A DNA stretch of 64,000 nucleotides from Pseudocolwellia agarivorans (GTDB taxonomy: Bacteria > Pseudomonadota > Gammaproteobacteria > Enterobacterales > Alteromonadaceae): positions 1-64,000 of the forward strand of contig NZ_MUZU01000007.1 in the NCBI RefSeq assembly GCF_002000085.1, written 5' to 3'. The translations under genes were made by a program, and so were the position numbers. Shown one piece after another: positions 47,905 to 58,072 of this stretch (its first letter is position 1; each line of letters opens with the position of its first letter). Under the pieces are notes generated by a model. The model searched no databases and had not been told where the DNA came from. It worked only from the letters and a program-made list of their open reading frames with translations.

Positions 47905-48801
47905 TTAAAATTCCGGAACTACCGTTAAGCTAATGGTTCTCATCTCTTTAAAAACTTCAGGGTCTTTAGAAACAGGTAAAGTACCCGCTTTATATATAGC
48001 TGTTTTAGCTGCCGCACAAACCGTCGGATTACCTTGGCCTAATTGAACATTAGTCACAAAACCTGATGGTGCTAGACTTATAGTTAATTTACAAGACTTT
48101 CCTTCCATTGTACTTCTATCTGTAATTAAGTTTCGGATTATCGTTTGTTTAATTAAAGCAGTATAACGACCTATTTCCGTCATGACTTGTTGTCTTCTGG
48201 CTTTTTGTCGTGATGCCATTTCTGAAGCCATTTGCTCTGCCAACAATTTATCTTGTCGTTCACGTTCTTTAGCTAGCTGCTCTTGACGTTTTTTCTCTGC
48301 TGCTCTTTTCTTTCTTAAGTCTTCTGCTTTTTTAGCTTCAGCTTGTTCTTTTAAACGTTTTGCTTTTGCGTCAGCTGCCGCTTTTTCTGCTTTTTGCTTT
48401 TCAGCTACTTTTTTCTTACGTTCTTTTTCTGCTGCAGCGGCTTTAGCCTTAGATTTTTTAGCTTCAGAATCTGCCTTTTTCTTTTCTAGTTCTTTTTTCT
48501 TACGTTGCTTCTCTAAATCTTTAATGCGTTGCTCTTCTTTAGCTCGGTTCTTTTTAGCTGAAGCAACTTGTTGTTCAAGTTCTTTTAATTTACGTGCATC
48601 ATCAGCCTTTTGTTGCTTAATTTTTTTAACTTGTTCTTCCACTTTACTTTTATCAACAGCAACAGCTTGAATAGGCTCCATGGGTGCAGGAGTGGGAGTA
48701 GGTTTCGGCTCTGAAGTAAAATCACCTAAAAATAAGAAAATAGCTAATACTAAATGTAGAGTCACACTCAAGAGTAATGCAATAGAAAACTTTTTATCCA
48801 C
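47905..48801 (-). CDS. tolA: Tol-Pal system protein TolA
   Basis: 298 residues. One N-terminal membrane helix (about 7-26), a long Lys/Ala/Glu-rich helical rod (about 50-200) and a C-terminal globular domain (about 205-298) with CKLTISLAPSGFVTNVQ. It spans the periplasm from the TolQR motor to Pal/TolB at the outer membrane. It begins 2 bp from the tolR stop in the operon. Confidence 0.96.
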   Translation of the reverse strand: MDKKFSIALLLSVTLHLVLAIFLFLGDFTSEPKPTPTPAPMEPIQAVAVDKSKVEEQVKKIKQQKADDARKLKELEQQVASAKKNRAKEEQRIKDLEKQRKKKELEKKKADSEAKKSKAKAAAAEKERKKKVAEKQKAEKAAADAKAKRLKEQAEAKKAEDLRKKRAAEKKRQEQLAKERERQDKLLAEQMASEMASRQKARRQQVMTEIGRYTALIKQTIIRNLITDRSTMEGKSCKLTISLAPSGFVTNVQLGQGNPTVCAAAKTAIYKAGTLPVSKDPEVFKEMRTISLTVVPEF

Positions 48802-48802
48802 G

Positions 48803-49231
48803 TTATTTTTTCTCCTCAGAGTCAGTCATAAGACCAACCGAAGGCACACCAGCTTTCTTTTGTAATAAAACCATTAATTGAATAACAGCATCATAAGAAA
48901 CTGCGCCATCGCCATTAACAACTACAGGAGTACCTGGCTCGACTTCTAAATGTGCAGCAACTAACGTAGCAACTTCTTCTGCTGACATAGGTTCATTTTT
49001 ACTTGTTCCTACCGCTAAATAATACTTTCCATCAGCATCGACTGAGGCAACTAAAGGTACTTTACTATCTTTATCTAGTGGCTCTGAATCAGCTTTGGGT
49101 AAGTCAACTTTTACCCCCTGAGTAATTAAAGGTGCTGTAACCATAAAAATAATAAGCAATACCAACATTACATCGATATATGGAACAACATTTATATCAG
49201 CAACTTTACGACGTCTAGCTCTTTTATACAT
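48803..49231 (-). CDS. tolR: Tol-Pal system proton-channel protein TolR
   Basis: 142 residues of the ExbD/TolR family. A short cytosolic N-terminus (YKRARRRKVADINVVPYIDV) precedes a single membrane helix with the conserved Asp of NVVPYIDVMLVLLIIFMV and then a periplasmic domain. It forms the proton-driven motor with TolQ. Confidence 0.97.
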   Translation of the reverse strand: MYKRARRRKVADINVVPYIDVMLVLLIIFMVTAPLITQGVKVDLPKADSEPLDKDSKVPLVASVDADGKYYLAVGTSKNEPMSAEEVATLVAAHLEVEPGTPVVVNGDGAVSYDAVIQLMVLLQKKAGVPSVGLMTDSEEKK

Positions 49232-49252
49232 AAGGTAAACCTATTAACTCAA

Positions 49253-49927
49253 TTATTCTGACGTTGCTTGACGTTGTAAAATACTCGAAAACTCATCCAT
49301 AAAATTACCGTAACTATTCTCTAGTTTCTCAACTTGGTGACTAAAACGGTTAAATGCCATTACAGCAGGAATAGCAGCAAACAACCCCATTGCTGTTGCA
49401 ACGAGAGCCTCAGCAATACCAGGAGCAACTTGTGCTAACGTGGCATTTTCTGCAGTTCCTAAAGCAATAAATGAGTTCATTATGCCCCATACCGTACCAA
49501 ACAAACCGATATAAGGACTAATAGAACCAACAGTTGCCATAAAAGGTAAACTTTTTTCTAAACCGTCAACTTCTCTAGACATAGCAACACGCATTGCTCG
49601 GTATGTTCCGTCAACAATCGCATTAGAAGAAGTGATGTTACTTTTTCTTAATTTTGCAAACTCTTTAAAACCAGCAACAAATAAGCTTTCTATACCTGTT
49701 ACCTTACTACGTGCTGAAATTTCATTGAACAATTTACTTAGATCTGCTCCACTCCAGAATTTATCTTCAAAAACTTTTAATTGAGTTTGCGCCTCTTTTA
49801 AAATTTTTATACGTTGAAAGATCATTGCCCAACATGCAACTGAGAATCCGAGTAAAATCAACATAACTGACTTTACTAATAAACTCGCTTGTAAAAATAG
49901 ATCTAAAATAGAAATTTCAGCTGACAC
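49253..49927 (-). CDS. tolQ: Tol-Pal system proton-channel protein TolQ
   Basis: 224 residues of the MotA/TolQ/ExbB family. Three membrane helices are seen (about 15-37, 130-155, 165-190), with the channel-lining pattern [16 protein letters not shown] and [21 protein letters not shown]. It is the motor component driving TolA. Its start overlaps the end of ybgC by 11 bp. Confidence 0.97.
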   Translation of the reverse strand: MSAEISILDLFLQASLLVKSVMLILLGFSVACWAMIFQRIKILKEAQTQLKVFEDKFWSGADLSKLFNEISARSKVTGIESLFVAGFKEFAKLRKSNITSSNAIVDGTYRAMRVAMSREVDGLEKSLPFMATVGSISPYIGLFGTVWGIMNSFIALGTAENATLAQVAPGIAEALVATAMGLFAAIPAVMAFNRFSHQVEKLENSYGNFMDEFSSILQRQATSE

Positions 49928-50324
49928 TTTTAAGGGCTCCTAATATGCTTTCGGGGATAGAACACGGTTTAGCTAATAGTAAATTAACACAAGCAATACG
50001 AATTTTAGCAGTACATATGACTTGTTGATTTTTCATTATTTTTTGTTGAAAAATCAAACTAGCTCGTTTAATTTCACTAATTTCAGAAACAACAACAAGT
50101 GCATCATCAAGTTTTGCAGAAGCAAGGTTATCCATTTCAACCTTTCTGACTACAAATCCTAAATTTTGTTCTAAAAAAAATGATTGATGTATATTTAATT
50201 TTCTTAACCACTCTGTTCGTGCCCGCTCAAAAAACTTCAAATAGTTTGCGTAATACACTATGCCACCTGCGTCAGTGTCTTCATAATAAACGCGTATTTC
50301 AAATTGATCTTTGGTCTCTAACAT
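49917..50324 (-). CDS. ybgC: Acyl-CoA thioesterase YbgC
   Basis: 135 residues of the hot-dog 4-hydroxybenzoyl-CoA thioesterase family. The active-site Asp lies in [28 protein letters not shown]. It hydrolyses acyl-CoA or acyl-ACP and is the usual first gene of the Tol-Pal operon, with an 11-bp overlap into tolQ. Confidence 0.95.
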   Translation of the reverse strand: MLETKDQFEIRVYYEDTDAGGIVYYANYLKFFERARTEWLRKLNIHQSFFLEQNLGFVVRKVEMDNLASAKLDDALVVVSEISEIKRASLIFQQKIMKNQQVICTAKIRIACVNLLLAKPCSIPESILGALKSVS

Positions 50325-50582
50325 TAAAAACAGTCACTTGTGTATAACATTTACGGCTAGGTTAATAAATTTATGGTTATACTAATAGATAACCCCTTTA
50401 AACAACAAGCGTTTAAACGCTTTGAGTTAAATATTTTTTGTTATTTAATCAATAATTAGCTAATTATTTTGTATCAATTTATTAATATGATTGTTAAAAA
50501 CAACAAATACATTAGTTTTTCTAATGCAAACTTATAATTTAAATAGTTTGTGACATGATTTTAAAATAACTAGAATATCTCG

Positions 50583-50735
50583 TCTTTCTGATTCACAGAT
50601 GAAAGCATCTAATTATTCATATTGATGGTGGGTAATTTTATTGGTGAAGAAAGTTTCTCTTTTGACATTTTGTATATTTATTCCCTCGAACAACTTATTA
50701 TAAGTTGGCCCACATAATTATGTGGGCTTTTTTTT
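50583..50735 (+). ncRNA. Candidate small RNA upstream of the ruvB end
   Basis: TTGTGA (50548-50553), 17 bases, TAGAAT (50571-50576) form a good promoter. About 150 bp later, GCCCACATAATTATGTGGGC (50708-50727) with eight T residues is a strong rightward terminator. No credible protein lies between, and neighbouring genes on both sides run leftward, so the terminator serves neither. The candidate RNA is about 150 nt. It is not matched to a known family by eye. Confidence 0.45.
50708..50735 (+). terminator. Strong rightward intrinsic terminator
   Basis: A perfect 20-base palindrome GCCCACATAATTATGTGGGC followed by a run of eight T. The remaining gap 50325-50550 is AT-rich and shows no gene. Confidence 0.85.
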
Positions 50736-50781
50736 GTCTGAAATAAATAAGAATTGAAAAATAATATATGAGGATTATTGA

Positions 50782-51789
50782 TTATCTTTCAGGTTTATCT
50801 AAACCAAAGTGTTGATATGCTAAATCTGTTGCAATTCTGCCGCGAGGGGTTCTTTGAAGAAAGCCTTGTTGAATTAAAAAAGGTTCGAGTACATCTTCAA
50901 TGGTTTCACGCTCTTCGCCAATAGCAGCAGCCACGTTGTCTAAACCTACGGGTCCACCCATAAATTTATTTATAATAGCTTCCAATAACTTTCTGTCCAT
51001 AATATCAAAACCTTGGTGATCAACTTCTAGCATATCAAGCGCTAAAGCTGCGGTCTCTTGGCTAACAATTCCATTAGTTTTTACATCTGCGTAATCTCGA
51101 ACTCGTCTTAATAAGCGGTTAGCGATACGCGGTGTACCGCGAGAACGTCTAGCAACTTCAAAGCTGCCTTCATGATCTATTGTTAAATTTAAGAAATGAG
51201 CTGAGCGTTTTACAATTTCAGTAAGATCTTTCGTATTGTAAAATTCCAACCTTTGAACAATACCAAATCGGTCTCTTAGAGGCGAAGTTAATGCGCCAGC
51301 ACGTGTCGTTGCACCTATTAAGGTAAAGGCAGGTAAATCTAACTTGATTGACCTTGCTGCTGGCCCCTCTCCAATCATTATATCTAATTGATAATCTTCC
51401 ATTGCTGGGTACAAGATCTCTTCAACGACAGGGCTTAAACGATGAATTTCATCAATAAATAACACATCATTTTCTTCAAGGTTAGTAAGTAAAGCCGCTA
51501 AGTCACCCGCTTTTTCTAATACGGGTCCTGAAGTGGTTCTAATATTCACGCCCATTTCGTTGGCAACAATATTCGCTAATGTTGTTTTACCAAGTCCGGG
51601 AGGCCCAAAAATAAGTAAATGATCGAGCGGTTCTTCACGTTTAATTGCCGCTGAAATGAATATTTCCATCTGTACTTTAACGTGATCTTGACCGGTATAA
51701 TCAACCAACATTTTAGGACGTATAGCGCGATCTATGGTTTCTTCTTCGTGCATAACTTGTGGTTCAATTAAGCGGTCAGCTTCAATCAT
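50782..51789 (-). CDS. ruvB: Holliday junction helicase motor RuvB
   Basis: 335 residues. AAA+ ATPase with Walker [10 protein letters not shown], Walker [10 protein letters not shown], sensor ATTRAGAL, arginine finger region LRDRFGI, and the C-terminal winged helix with [10 protein letters not shown]. It drives branch migration with RuvA. It is downstream of ruvA, separated by 147 bp that contain an 88-bp repeat element. Confidence 0.99.
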   Translation of the reverse strand: MIEADRLIEPQVMHEEETIDRAIRPKMLVDYTGQDHVKVQMEIFISAAIKREEPLDHLLIFGPPGLGKTTLANIVANEMGVNIRTTSGPVLEKAGDLAALLTNLEENDVLFIDEIHRLSPVVEEILYPAMEDYQLDIMIGEGPAARSIKLDLPAFTLIGATTRAGALTSPLRDRFGIVQRLEFYNTKDLTEIVKRSAHFLNLTIDHEGSFEVARRSRGTPRIANRLLRRVRDYADVKTNGIVSQETAALALDMLEVDHQGFDIMDRKLLEAIINKFMGGPVGLDNVAAAIGEERETIEDVLEPFLIQQGFLQRTPRGRIATDLAYQHFGLDKPER

Positions 51790-51840
51790 TTCAATATTTC
51801 TCTGTAGTTATTTGGAGTTTTTCTATTAATATAAAAACTA

Positions 51841-51928
51841 TATACCCGTTACCAATCAAGAGGCTATTTCAGAATGCTTGAGCGATATCAATTCAAGGCA
51901 ACGCTTTGTAATAATGGTTACGAGTATA
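51841..51928. repeat. 88-bp MITE-like element between ruvA and ruvB
   Basis: TATACCCGTTACCAATCAAG at the left and GGTTACGAGTATA at the right form tip-inverted repeats. The interior (GAGGCTATTTCAG, GAGCGATATCAATTCAAGGC, TTTGTAATAATGGT) matches one end of the 360-bp elements around 39496 and 42756, so it is an internally deleted relative. Confidence 0.75.
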
Positions 51929-51936
51929 GTGTCAGT

Positions 51937-52554
51937 TTATAGCATGGCTTTTAGTGCATTGCGTATGATGTTTTCGCTTTTCATGCCTTTTTCAAATACC
52001 GACTTAACAGCCTTATCAGCTTGGGATTGATTATAGCCTAAAGAGATCAAAGCATTAATAGCATCGCCTCTCTCATCATTAACGAAAGTATTCTCAATTT
52101 TATTAGGTACTAAAATGTTATCGATTTCTGATGAGCTATTATCAAGTTGCCAATCTTTTAATCGATCGCGCATTTCTATCAATAATCTCTCTGCTGTTTT
52201 TTTACCAACACCGGGAATTTTAACTATGGTAGATAAGTCGTCATGAATTACGCAACTCACAAATTGATCAGCAGACATGCTAGATAAAATAGCTAAGCCT
52301 AATTTAGGACCAACACCGTTTACTTTCATCAAAAGTCTGAATAATTTACGCTCTGTTTTATTGGCAAAACCATACAGTAACTGAGCATCTTCTCTTACAA
52401 CAAAGTGAATATAAACAATCGCTTCTTGGTTTATTTCAGGTAAGGTATAAATGCTAGTCATTGGCATAGTGACTTCATAACCAACACCATTACACTCAAT
52501 TAATACTTCAGGCGCTGTTTTCTCAAGTAAACAACCTCGTAAACGACCTATCAA
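51937..52554 (-). CDS. ruvA: Holliday junction branch-migration protein RuvA
   Basis: 205 residues starting at TTG 52554, which gives the family N-terminus (M)[11 protein letters not shown] and has GGAG 7 bases upstream. The upstream ATG at 52593 adds a stretch foreign to RuvA. OB-fold N-terminus, helix-hairpin-helix motifs with [15 protein letters not shown] and [16 protein letters not shown], and a C-terminal RuvB-binding domain with [16 protein letters not shown]. It tetramerises on Holliday junctions. Confidence 0.97.
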   Translation of the reverse strand: MIGRLRGCLLEKTAPEVLIECNGVGYEVTMPMTSIYTLPEINQEAIVYIHFVVREDAQLLYGFANKTERKLFRLLMKVNGVGPKLGLAILSSMSADQFVSCVIHDDLSTIVKIPGVGKKTAERLLIEMRDRLKDWQLDNSSSEIDNILVPNKIENTFVNDERGDAINALISLGYNQSQADKAVKSVFEKGMKSENIIRNALKAML

Positions 52555-52643
52555 AACACTCTCCAGATAATTTATTTTTTCATACGATAACACTAGTTAT
52601 ATATACAGTAAACTATATAACTAGTAGATTATTACTAAAGTAT

Positions 52644-53186
52644 TTATCTTAATCTTCCCCTAACCGTTTTAAGCCCTTGACCCGACATTTTACCTAACAG
52701 TTCGTGACTATGAGCATGGCATAAGGCAACAGCTAAAGCATCGGCAGCATCGGCTTGTGGTGTACCTGGTAGTTTTAATAAGGTTTTAACCATATGCTGA
52801 ACCTGACTTTTATCTGCAGCACCTGTTCCTACAACAGATTGTTTAATTTGACGAGCAGAATACTCTGCAACAGAGAGACCTCTATTAGTGGCAGCAACAA
52901 TTGCAGCCCCTCTTGCTTGGCCCAATTTAAGCGCGCCTCCGGGGTTTACGCCCATGAAAACTTCTTCTATCGCGAATAACTCAGGTGAGAATTGTAGTAT
53001 GAGTTCTGAAACACCTGAAAAAATGGTTTGTAGCCGATCGCTAAACGGGTTATCTCCATCTTCTTTTGAAGTAGAAAATGCCTTAATACAACCACTGCCG
53101 AGATAAGTTAACTTACGACCTTCGGTTTTAATAACACCATAGCCGGTGATTCGAGAACCGGGGTCAATTCCTAGAATAATAGTCAA
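52644..53186 (-). CDS. ruvC: Holliday junction resolvase RuvC
   Basis: 180 residues from TTG 53186, giving (M)[18 protein letters not shown] as in known RuvC. A GTG at 53198 is the alternative. Acidic active-site residues are visible in [16 protein letters not shown] and [14 protein letters not shown]. It cleaves Holliday junctions symmetrically. It is first of the ruvC-ruvA-ruvB series. Confidence 0.97.
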   Translation of the reverse strand: MTIILGIDPGSRITGYGVIKTEGRKLTYLGSGCIKAFSTSKEDGDNPFSDRLQTIFSGVSELILQFSPELFAIEEVFMGVNPGGALKLGQARGAAIVAATNRGLSVAEYSARQIKQSVVGTGAADKSQVQHMVKTLLKLPGTPQADAADALAVALCHAHSHELLGKMSGQGLKTVRGRLR

Positions 53187-53245
53187 AAAATAGAACACCT
53201 TATTCGGATTAGATATTTATGTTTATACATAGGTAATATACATAA

Positions 53246-53279
53246 AAAATGCAGTTAAGATTTATCTTAACTGCATTTT
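53246..53279 (-). terminator. Terminator of aspS
   Basis: AAATGCAGTTAAGA pairs with TCTTAACTGCATTT and, read leftward, is followed by T-rich sequence. It separates aspS from ruvC. Confidence 0.85.
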
Positions 53280-53306
53280 ATTTTCACTCAACATTACAGA
53301 TAATAA

Positions 53307-55088
53307 TTAACTATCAGTTTCAGTCTTTTTTTCATTAGGCAATATAGCAATACCCAATTCAGTTAACTGTGCTGGATTTGCTTGCCCTGGAGCGTTAGTT
53401 AAAGGACATGCCGCTGTTGTTGTTTTAGGGAATGCCATTACGTCTCTGATAGATGTAGCGCCTGTCATCAACATAACTAAACGGTCTAAACCAAACGCTA
53501 AACCAGCATGCGGTGGAGCACCGTATTGTAATGCTTCAAGTAAGAAACCAAATTTCTCTTGCGCTTCTTCGTCGCTAATACCTAAAATTCTAAATACCGC
53601 AGCTTGCATATCTTGATTATGAATACGAACAGAACCACCACCTAATTCACAACCATTTAATACCATGTCGTATGCATCTGATAATGCGCCAACAGGGTTA
53701 GCTTCAAGTTGTTCTGCAGTTAAGTTAGTTGGGGCTGTAAATGGATGATGAATAGCGTGCATGTGCCCGTCTACTTCTTCAAACATTGGGAAATCAACTA
53801 CCCATAACGGCTTCCATTCACCTTGTAGCAATGCTAAGTCTTCACCTAATTTAAGACGTAAAGCCCCTAAAGATTCAGTTACTACGTTGTATGTGTCTGA
53901 ACCGAAGAATACGATGTCGCCATCTTTAGCGTTCGCTCTATCAAGTAAAGCGTTAACAGACTCTTCAGTTAAAAATTTAAGGATTGGCGATTGTAAACCT
54001 TCAAGGCCCGCGGCTCTGTCGTTCACTTTTAACCACGGCATACCTTTAGCACCGTAAATACCTACAAACTTAGTTAAGTCGTCGATGTTTTTACGTGAGA
54101 ATTTAGAGGCGCCATCAGGTACACAAATTACTGAAACACGACCTTTAGGATCATTAGCTGGACCTGAGAATACTTTGAATTCAACGTCTTTTAAAATATC
54201 TGCAACGTCTACAATTTCTAATGGATTACGTAAATCTGGCTTGTCTGAACCAAAACGTGTCATCGCTTCTGAGTAAGGCATACGTGGAAACTCACCTAAA
54301 TCTACATTAAGTAGTTTTAAGAAAAGCTCACGGATCATCTTTTCAGTAACTTCCATCACTTGATCAGATGTCATAAATGACGTTTCAATATCTATTTGCG
54401 TAAATTCTGGTTGGCGATCAGCACGTAAATCTTCATCACGGAAACATTTTACGATTTGGTAATAACGTTCCATACCCGACATCATCAACAATTGTTTAAA
54501 TAATTGTGGAGATTGTGGCAATGCAAAGAATTGACCTTTATGAGTACGGCTTGGTACTAAGTAATCTCTTGCGCCTTCAGGTGTTGCAGCCGTTAGAATT
54601 GGCGTTTCAATATCTAAAAAGCCTAGGTTTTCTAACGATTCACGAACTGAAGCGGTAACTTTTGCACGGAAACGTAAACGCTCTGTCATTTCAGGACGAC
54701 GTAAATCTAAGTAGCGATATTTTAAACGTTGCTCTTCAGAGTTTGTTTGGTTTGAATCCAGTGGCAATGGAGCGGCTTTGTTTAAGATGTTTAGCTCTAA
54801 ACCAAGTATCTCGATAGCACCAGTTGCCATATCTTTATTAATTTGACCTTCAGGACGTGCACGCACTTTACCTTTAATTTGAACACAAAATTCGTTTCTT
54901 AAGGTATTCGCTTTAGCAATAACTTCTGGTAAGTCTGGATCATAAACAACCTGAACCATACCTTCCCTATCTCTTAAATCTAAAAAGATAACTGCGCCTA
55001 AATCACGGCGACGATTAACCCAACCACAAAGAGTAACTTCTTGACCAACATGAGATTCGTTAACCTCACCACAATACATAGTACGCAT
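53307..55088 (-). CDS. aspS: Aspartyl-tRNA synthetase
   Basis: 593 residues, the bacterial class II length. The N-terminal OB-fold anticodon-binding domain has [26 protein letters not shown]. Class II motifs include the [16 protein letters not shown] region and [13 protein letters not shown], with the bacterial insertion domain in between. It charges tRNA-Asp. No frame problems are seen. Confidence 0.99.
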   Translation of the reverse strand: MRTMYCGEVNESHVGQEVTLCGWVNRRRDLGAVIFLDLRDREGMVQVVYDPDLPEVIAKANTLRNEFCVQIKGKVRARPEGQINKDMATGAIEILGLELNILNKAAPLPLDSNQTNSEEQRLKYRYLDLRRPEMTERLRFRAKVTASVRESLENLGFLDIETPILTAATPEGARDYLVPSRTHKGQFFALPQSPQLFKQLLMMSGMERYYQIVKCFRDEDLRADRQPEFTQIDIETSFMTSDQVMEVTEKMIRELFLKLLNVDLGEFPRMPYSEAMTRFGSDKPDLRNPLEIVDVADILKDVEFKVFSGPANDPKGRVSVICVPDGASKFSRKNIDDLTKFVGIYGAKGMPWLKVNDRAAGLEGLQSPILKFLTEESVNALLDRANAKDGDIVFFGSDTYNVVTESLGALRLKLGEDLALLQGEWKPLWVVDFPMFEEVDGHMHAIHHPFTAPTNLTAEQLEANPVGALSDAYDMVLNGCELGGGSVRIHNQDMQAAVFRILGISDEEAQEKFGFLLEALQYGAPPHAGLAFGLDRLVMLMTGATSIRDVMAFPKTTTAACPLTNAPGQANPAQLTELGIAILPNEKKTETDS

Positions 55089-55329
55089 TTAGCAATTCCT
55101 GAGCATTTGCACTTGTGATTAATTCACAAGCTAATGAATATAAAAATTGGCGATATTATATAGTAATGAGTCGCAATGTCACCTCTGTAAGGCTAATAAA
55201 GTCAATGGCGTAAGGATAATCAAAATAGCAAATATCAAGGTGAGTTAATTAATCGTGCACTGTTTATGGTTTGCCTTATAAATTTCAGTTAAAATAAGCG
55301 CAATAAAGCTATTTTCTTAAAGATTTTGC

Positions 55330-56064
55330 ATGATAAATTCTGATACTGATCTCATTTTTTCAAGTAAGAAAGCTCAAATACAAGACTTTGCCTTTGATAA
55401 GCAAGTTGTTGAGGTTTTTCCTGACATGATTTCGCGCTCTGTACCTGGTTACAATACCATTATTAATACTATTGGTAATTTGAGTAAAGAGTACGCGCAA
55501 GCTAATACCAACATTTACGATTTAGGGTGTTCATTAGGTGCTGCAACACTGGCGATGAAAAAGTCGATCACCGTAAAAAACTGTTCAATTATAGGTATAG
55601 ATAACTCTTCAGCTATGGTTGAACGTTGTAAAATGCATGTCAATGCGTTTAAAGGAGAGTCTCAAGTTGAAATTTGTGAAGGTAATATTTTAGACATTGA
55701 GCTTAAAAATGCTTCTATGGTCGTGCTTAATTTTACGCTGCAATTTATCGAACCAGAGGCACGCAAAAACCTCATTCAAAAAATTTATAATGGTTTACAA
55801 CCCGGTGGCATATTAGTGTTATCTGAAAAATTAAAAGCTTCAGATAATGTGTGCAATGAACTATTAATCGATTTACACCATAATTTTAAAAGAGAAAATG
55901 GTTACAGCGAATTAGAAATCGCTCAAAAAAGAACGGCGATTGAAAATGTAATGCGCCCCGATACTTTAGAAACCCATTTATCTCGCCTTAAAGACTCAGG
56001 TTTTAATCACGTAAATCAGTGGTTTCAATGTTTTAATTTCATGTCACTTGTTGCAATAAAATGA
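55330..56064 (+). CDS. cmoA: Carboxy-S-adenosyl-L-methionine synthase CmoA
   Basis: 244 residues. SAM-binding fold with [28 protein letters not shown] and NFTLQFIEP. It makes carboxy-SAM from SAM and prephenate for wobble-uridine (cmo5U) modification in tRNA. Its end overlaps cmoB by 4 bp (ATGA). Confidence 0.97.
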   Translation: MINSDTDLIFSSKKAQIQDFAFDKQVVEVFPDMISRSVPGYNTIINTIGNLSKEYAQANTNIYDLGCSLGAATLAMKKSITVKNCSIIGIDNSSAMVERCKMHVNAFKGESQVEICEGNILDIELKNASMVVLNFTLQFIEPEARKNLIQKIYNGLQPGGILVLSEKLKASDNVCNELLIDLHHNFKRENGYSELEIAQKRTAIENVMRPDTLETHLSRLKDSGFNHVNQWFQCFNFMSLVAIK

Positions 56065-57026
56065 TCTCATTTAATAAGTTTTACCAATTAATCGCACAAA
56101 ACCGTTTAAGTTCTTGGCTCAATGTTTTACCAGCCCAATTAACCACTTGGCAAAAAAGTGAGTTACATGGCGAATTTGCTCACTGGGAAAAAACTTTAGA
56201 TGCGCTACCTAATACTACGCCATCATCAATCGACTTAAGCAATAGTGTAACTATAGGCGAAGAAAGCGATATTAATAACGGCGAATTTAAACGCATTGAA
56301 AACCTACTTAAAAAGTTTAAACCTTGGCGTAAAGGTCCTTATCATATTCACGGATTACACGTAGATACTGAATGGCGTTCTGATTTTAAATGGGATCGAC
56401 TCGCTCCACATATTAGTGATTTATCAAATCGATATGTTTTAGATATTGGTTGCGGCAGTGGCTACCATTTATGGAGAATGCGTGGAGCAGGCGCTAAGTT
56501 TGTTGTAGGCATAGACCCGACCCAACTATTCTTTATGCAATTTAATGCTGTTAAACATTTCGCACAAGACGATAACGTACATTTATTACCCTTAGGTGTT
56601 GAAGATTTACCTGAGCTAAAAGCTTTTGATACGGTGTTTGCTATGGGCGTACTCTACCATAGAAGATCGCCTATCGACTTTTTATATCAATTAAAAGCTC
56701 AACTGGTTAAAGGTGGTGAGTTAGTATTAGAAACCTTAGTGGTTGATGGTGATATTAATACCGTATTAGTACCCGGCGAACGCTACGCTAAAATGAGAAA
56801 CGTTTGGTTTTTACCAAGCTGTGACGCTATGGTCGCTTGGATGGAACGTTGTGGATTTAAAAACATTAAAGTAGTGAATACCGACGTTACTGCCTTAGAT
56901 GAACAACGTAAAACTGACTGGATTGATACAGAGTCTTTAGAAGATTTTCTTGATCCTAACGACCCCACTAAAACAATAGAAGGTTACCCGGCCCCTAAAA
57001 GAGCTATTTTTATAGCACGCACATAA
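56061..57026 (+). CDS. cmoB: tRNA U34 carboxymethyltransferase CmoB
   Basis: 321 residues. It has the CmoB N-terminal extension, [19 protein letters not shown], the SAM-binding [15 protein letters not shown], and [16 protein letters not shown]. It transfers the carboxymethyl group from carboxy-SAM to hydroxyuridine-34 of tRNA. It is translationally coupled to cmoA. Confidence 0.97.
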   Translation: MISFNKFYQLIAQNRLSSWLNVLPAQLTTWQKSELHGEFAHWEKTLDALPNTTPSSIDLSNSVTIGEESDINNGEFKRIENLLKKFKPWRKGPYHIHGLHVDTEWRSDFKWDRLAPHISDLSNRYVLDIGCGSGYHLWRMRGAGAKFVVGIDPTQLFFMQFNAVKHFAQDDNVHLLPLGVEDLPELKAFDTVFAMGVLYHRRSPIDFLYQLKAQLVKGGELVLETLVVDGDINTVLVPGERYAKMRNVWFLPSCDAMVAWMERCGFKNIKVVNTDVTALDEQRKTDWIDTESLEDFLDPNDPTKTIEGYPAPKRAIFIART

Positions 57027-57038
57027 CTCCGTGTTATC

Positions 57039-57094
57039 ACTGAAACACATACTATTTAACCCAATTTCTGGTTATTTACGTATCTGTTTCAGTG
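57039..57094. repeat. Long inverted repeat after cmoB
   Basis: CACTGAAACACATA (near 57039) is inverted as TCTGTTTCAGTG (near 57083), with about 30 bases between. It may act as an mRNA-end hairpin for cmoB, since the downstream gene is convergent. Confidence 0.5.
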
Positions 57095-57143
57095 TTTAAA
57101 CATCCAAACCTTTTTAACAATAAAATAAAAAGGTGATTAGCCC

Positions 57144-57899
57144 TTATAAATATTTGTTTAAAATATAATTGTATTGGCCATTACTTTTGATTTCAGCCAC
57201 ACCTTTATCAAACTTATCTTTAAGCTCTTCAGACTTAAACCCAGCAGAATATTGCTTTTCATCAAAAATATAATGTATTTTAAACGGATTTTGATACATC
57301 GTATTTTTATGTATTTTACAAAAATAAATAAAAATATTGAGATCCAAAATAATGACTTCAGCTTCGCCTCTAAATAACATATCAACTTGTTCACGTTGTT
57401 CTGCTATTTCTCTATACTGAGAAGAACTTGCAACGTTAAGGTTATATTCATCGCCTAAATGTTTACCAGCTCTTTGAAAAGCAGCAATAATTAACCCGTC
57501 TAAATCATAAATAGAATCAATAGTTAATTCTCTTTCCGCTAAAGATACCGCCACATTCTGATACGTAATATAAGGTTTTGAAATATACATCCCTTGATAA
57601 GAATAATTTGAAGGCACGATAGAGATAGCATCAGCATTTAATTGCTGAAAACCTAAAATAGTTCTAGATAATGGCATATGTTGAAATTCAACCATAATAT
57701 TTTGAGCAGATAAAGCCTCCCTTATAATATCAATTTGTAAGCCTTCACCTTTATCATTAATAATAAATGGCGGTTTTGGTAACCCTGCTAAAAATAAAAC
57801 TTGCTCATTGAGGTTTAATTTTGCAGCGCTGCACTTTGCAGCAAAAAAAATAAAAATACTTGCTGCTATTTTATAAATAGCACCCTGAAAAAGACTAAT
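57144..57899 (-). CDS. Extracellular solute-binding-like protein (family 3), probable ATT start
   Basis: The frame is open well above the first ATG (57695). It extends to a stop just before 57905 and codes a signal peptide (IAASIFIFFAAKCSA) followed by LFLAGLPKPPFIINDKGEGL, the typical first strand of periplasmic solute-binding proteins. The whole protein would be about 251 residues, normal for the family. The only plausible start in the open part is ATT 57899, 7 bases after AAGAGGA. Alternatively, the ATG has been lost by mutation. Later residues include TIDSIYDLDGLIIAAF and FKSEELKDKFDKGVAEIKSN. No transporter genes are adjacent, so ligand and role are unknown. Confidence 0.65.
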   Translation of the reverse strand: MSLFQGAIYKIAASIFIFFAAKCSAAKLNLNEQVLFLAGLPKPPFIINDKGEGLQIDIIREALSAQNIMVEFQHMPLSRTILGFQQLNADAISIVPSNYSYQGMYISKPYITYQNVAVSLAERELTIDSIYDLDGLIIAAFQRAGKHLGDEYNLNVASSSQYREIAEQREQVDMLFRGEAEVIILDLNIFIYFCKIHKNTMYQNPFKIHYIFDEKQYSAGFKSEELKDKFDKGVAEIKSNGQYNYILNKYL

Positions 57900-58072
57900 G
57901 ACGTATCCTCTTTATAAATATAACTTTAAGCAGCTAAAAACATCGTATAAAGTTAGGGGGAATAATTATGGTTATGAATATAATTACAGACTGGACAAAC
58001 ACTTAGTTAATGCTAACACATCGATTATGAGATTTTAATTACAGTAACAGTTTTTTACAATAAAGGAATAAT

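Noticed and set aside
57899-57905. Reading the solute-binding gene from ATG 57695 only
   Set aside because: That start would drop the signal peptide and the family N-terminal strand, which are clearly encoded in frame upstream.
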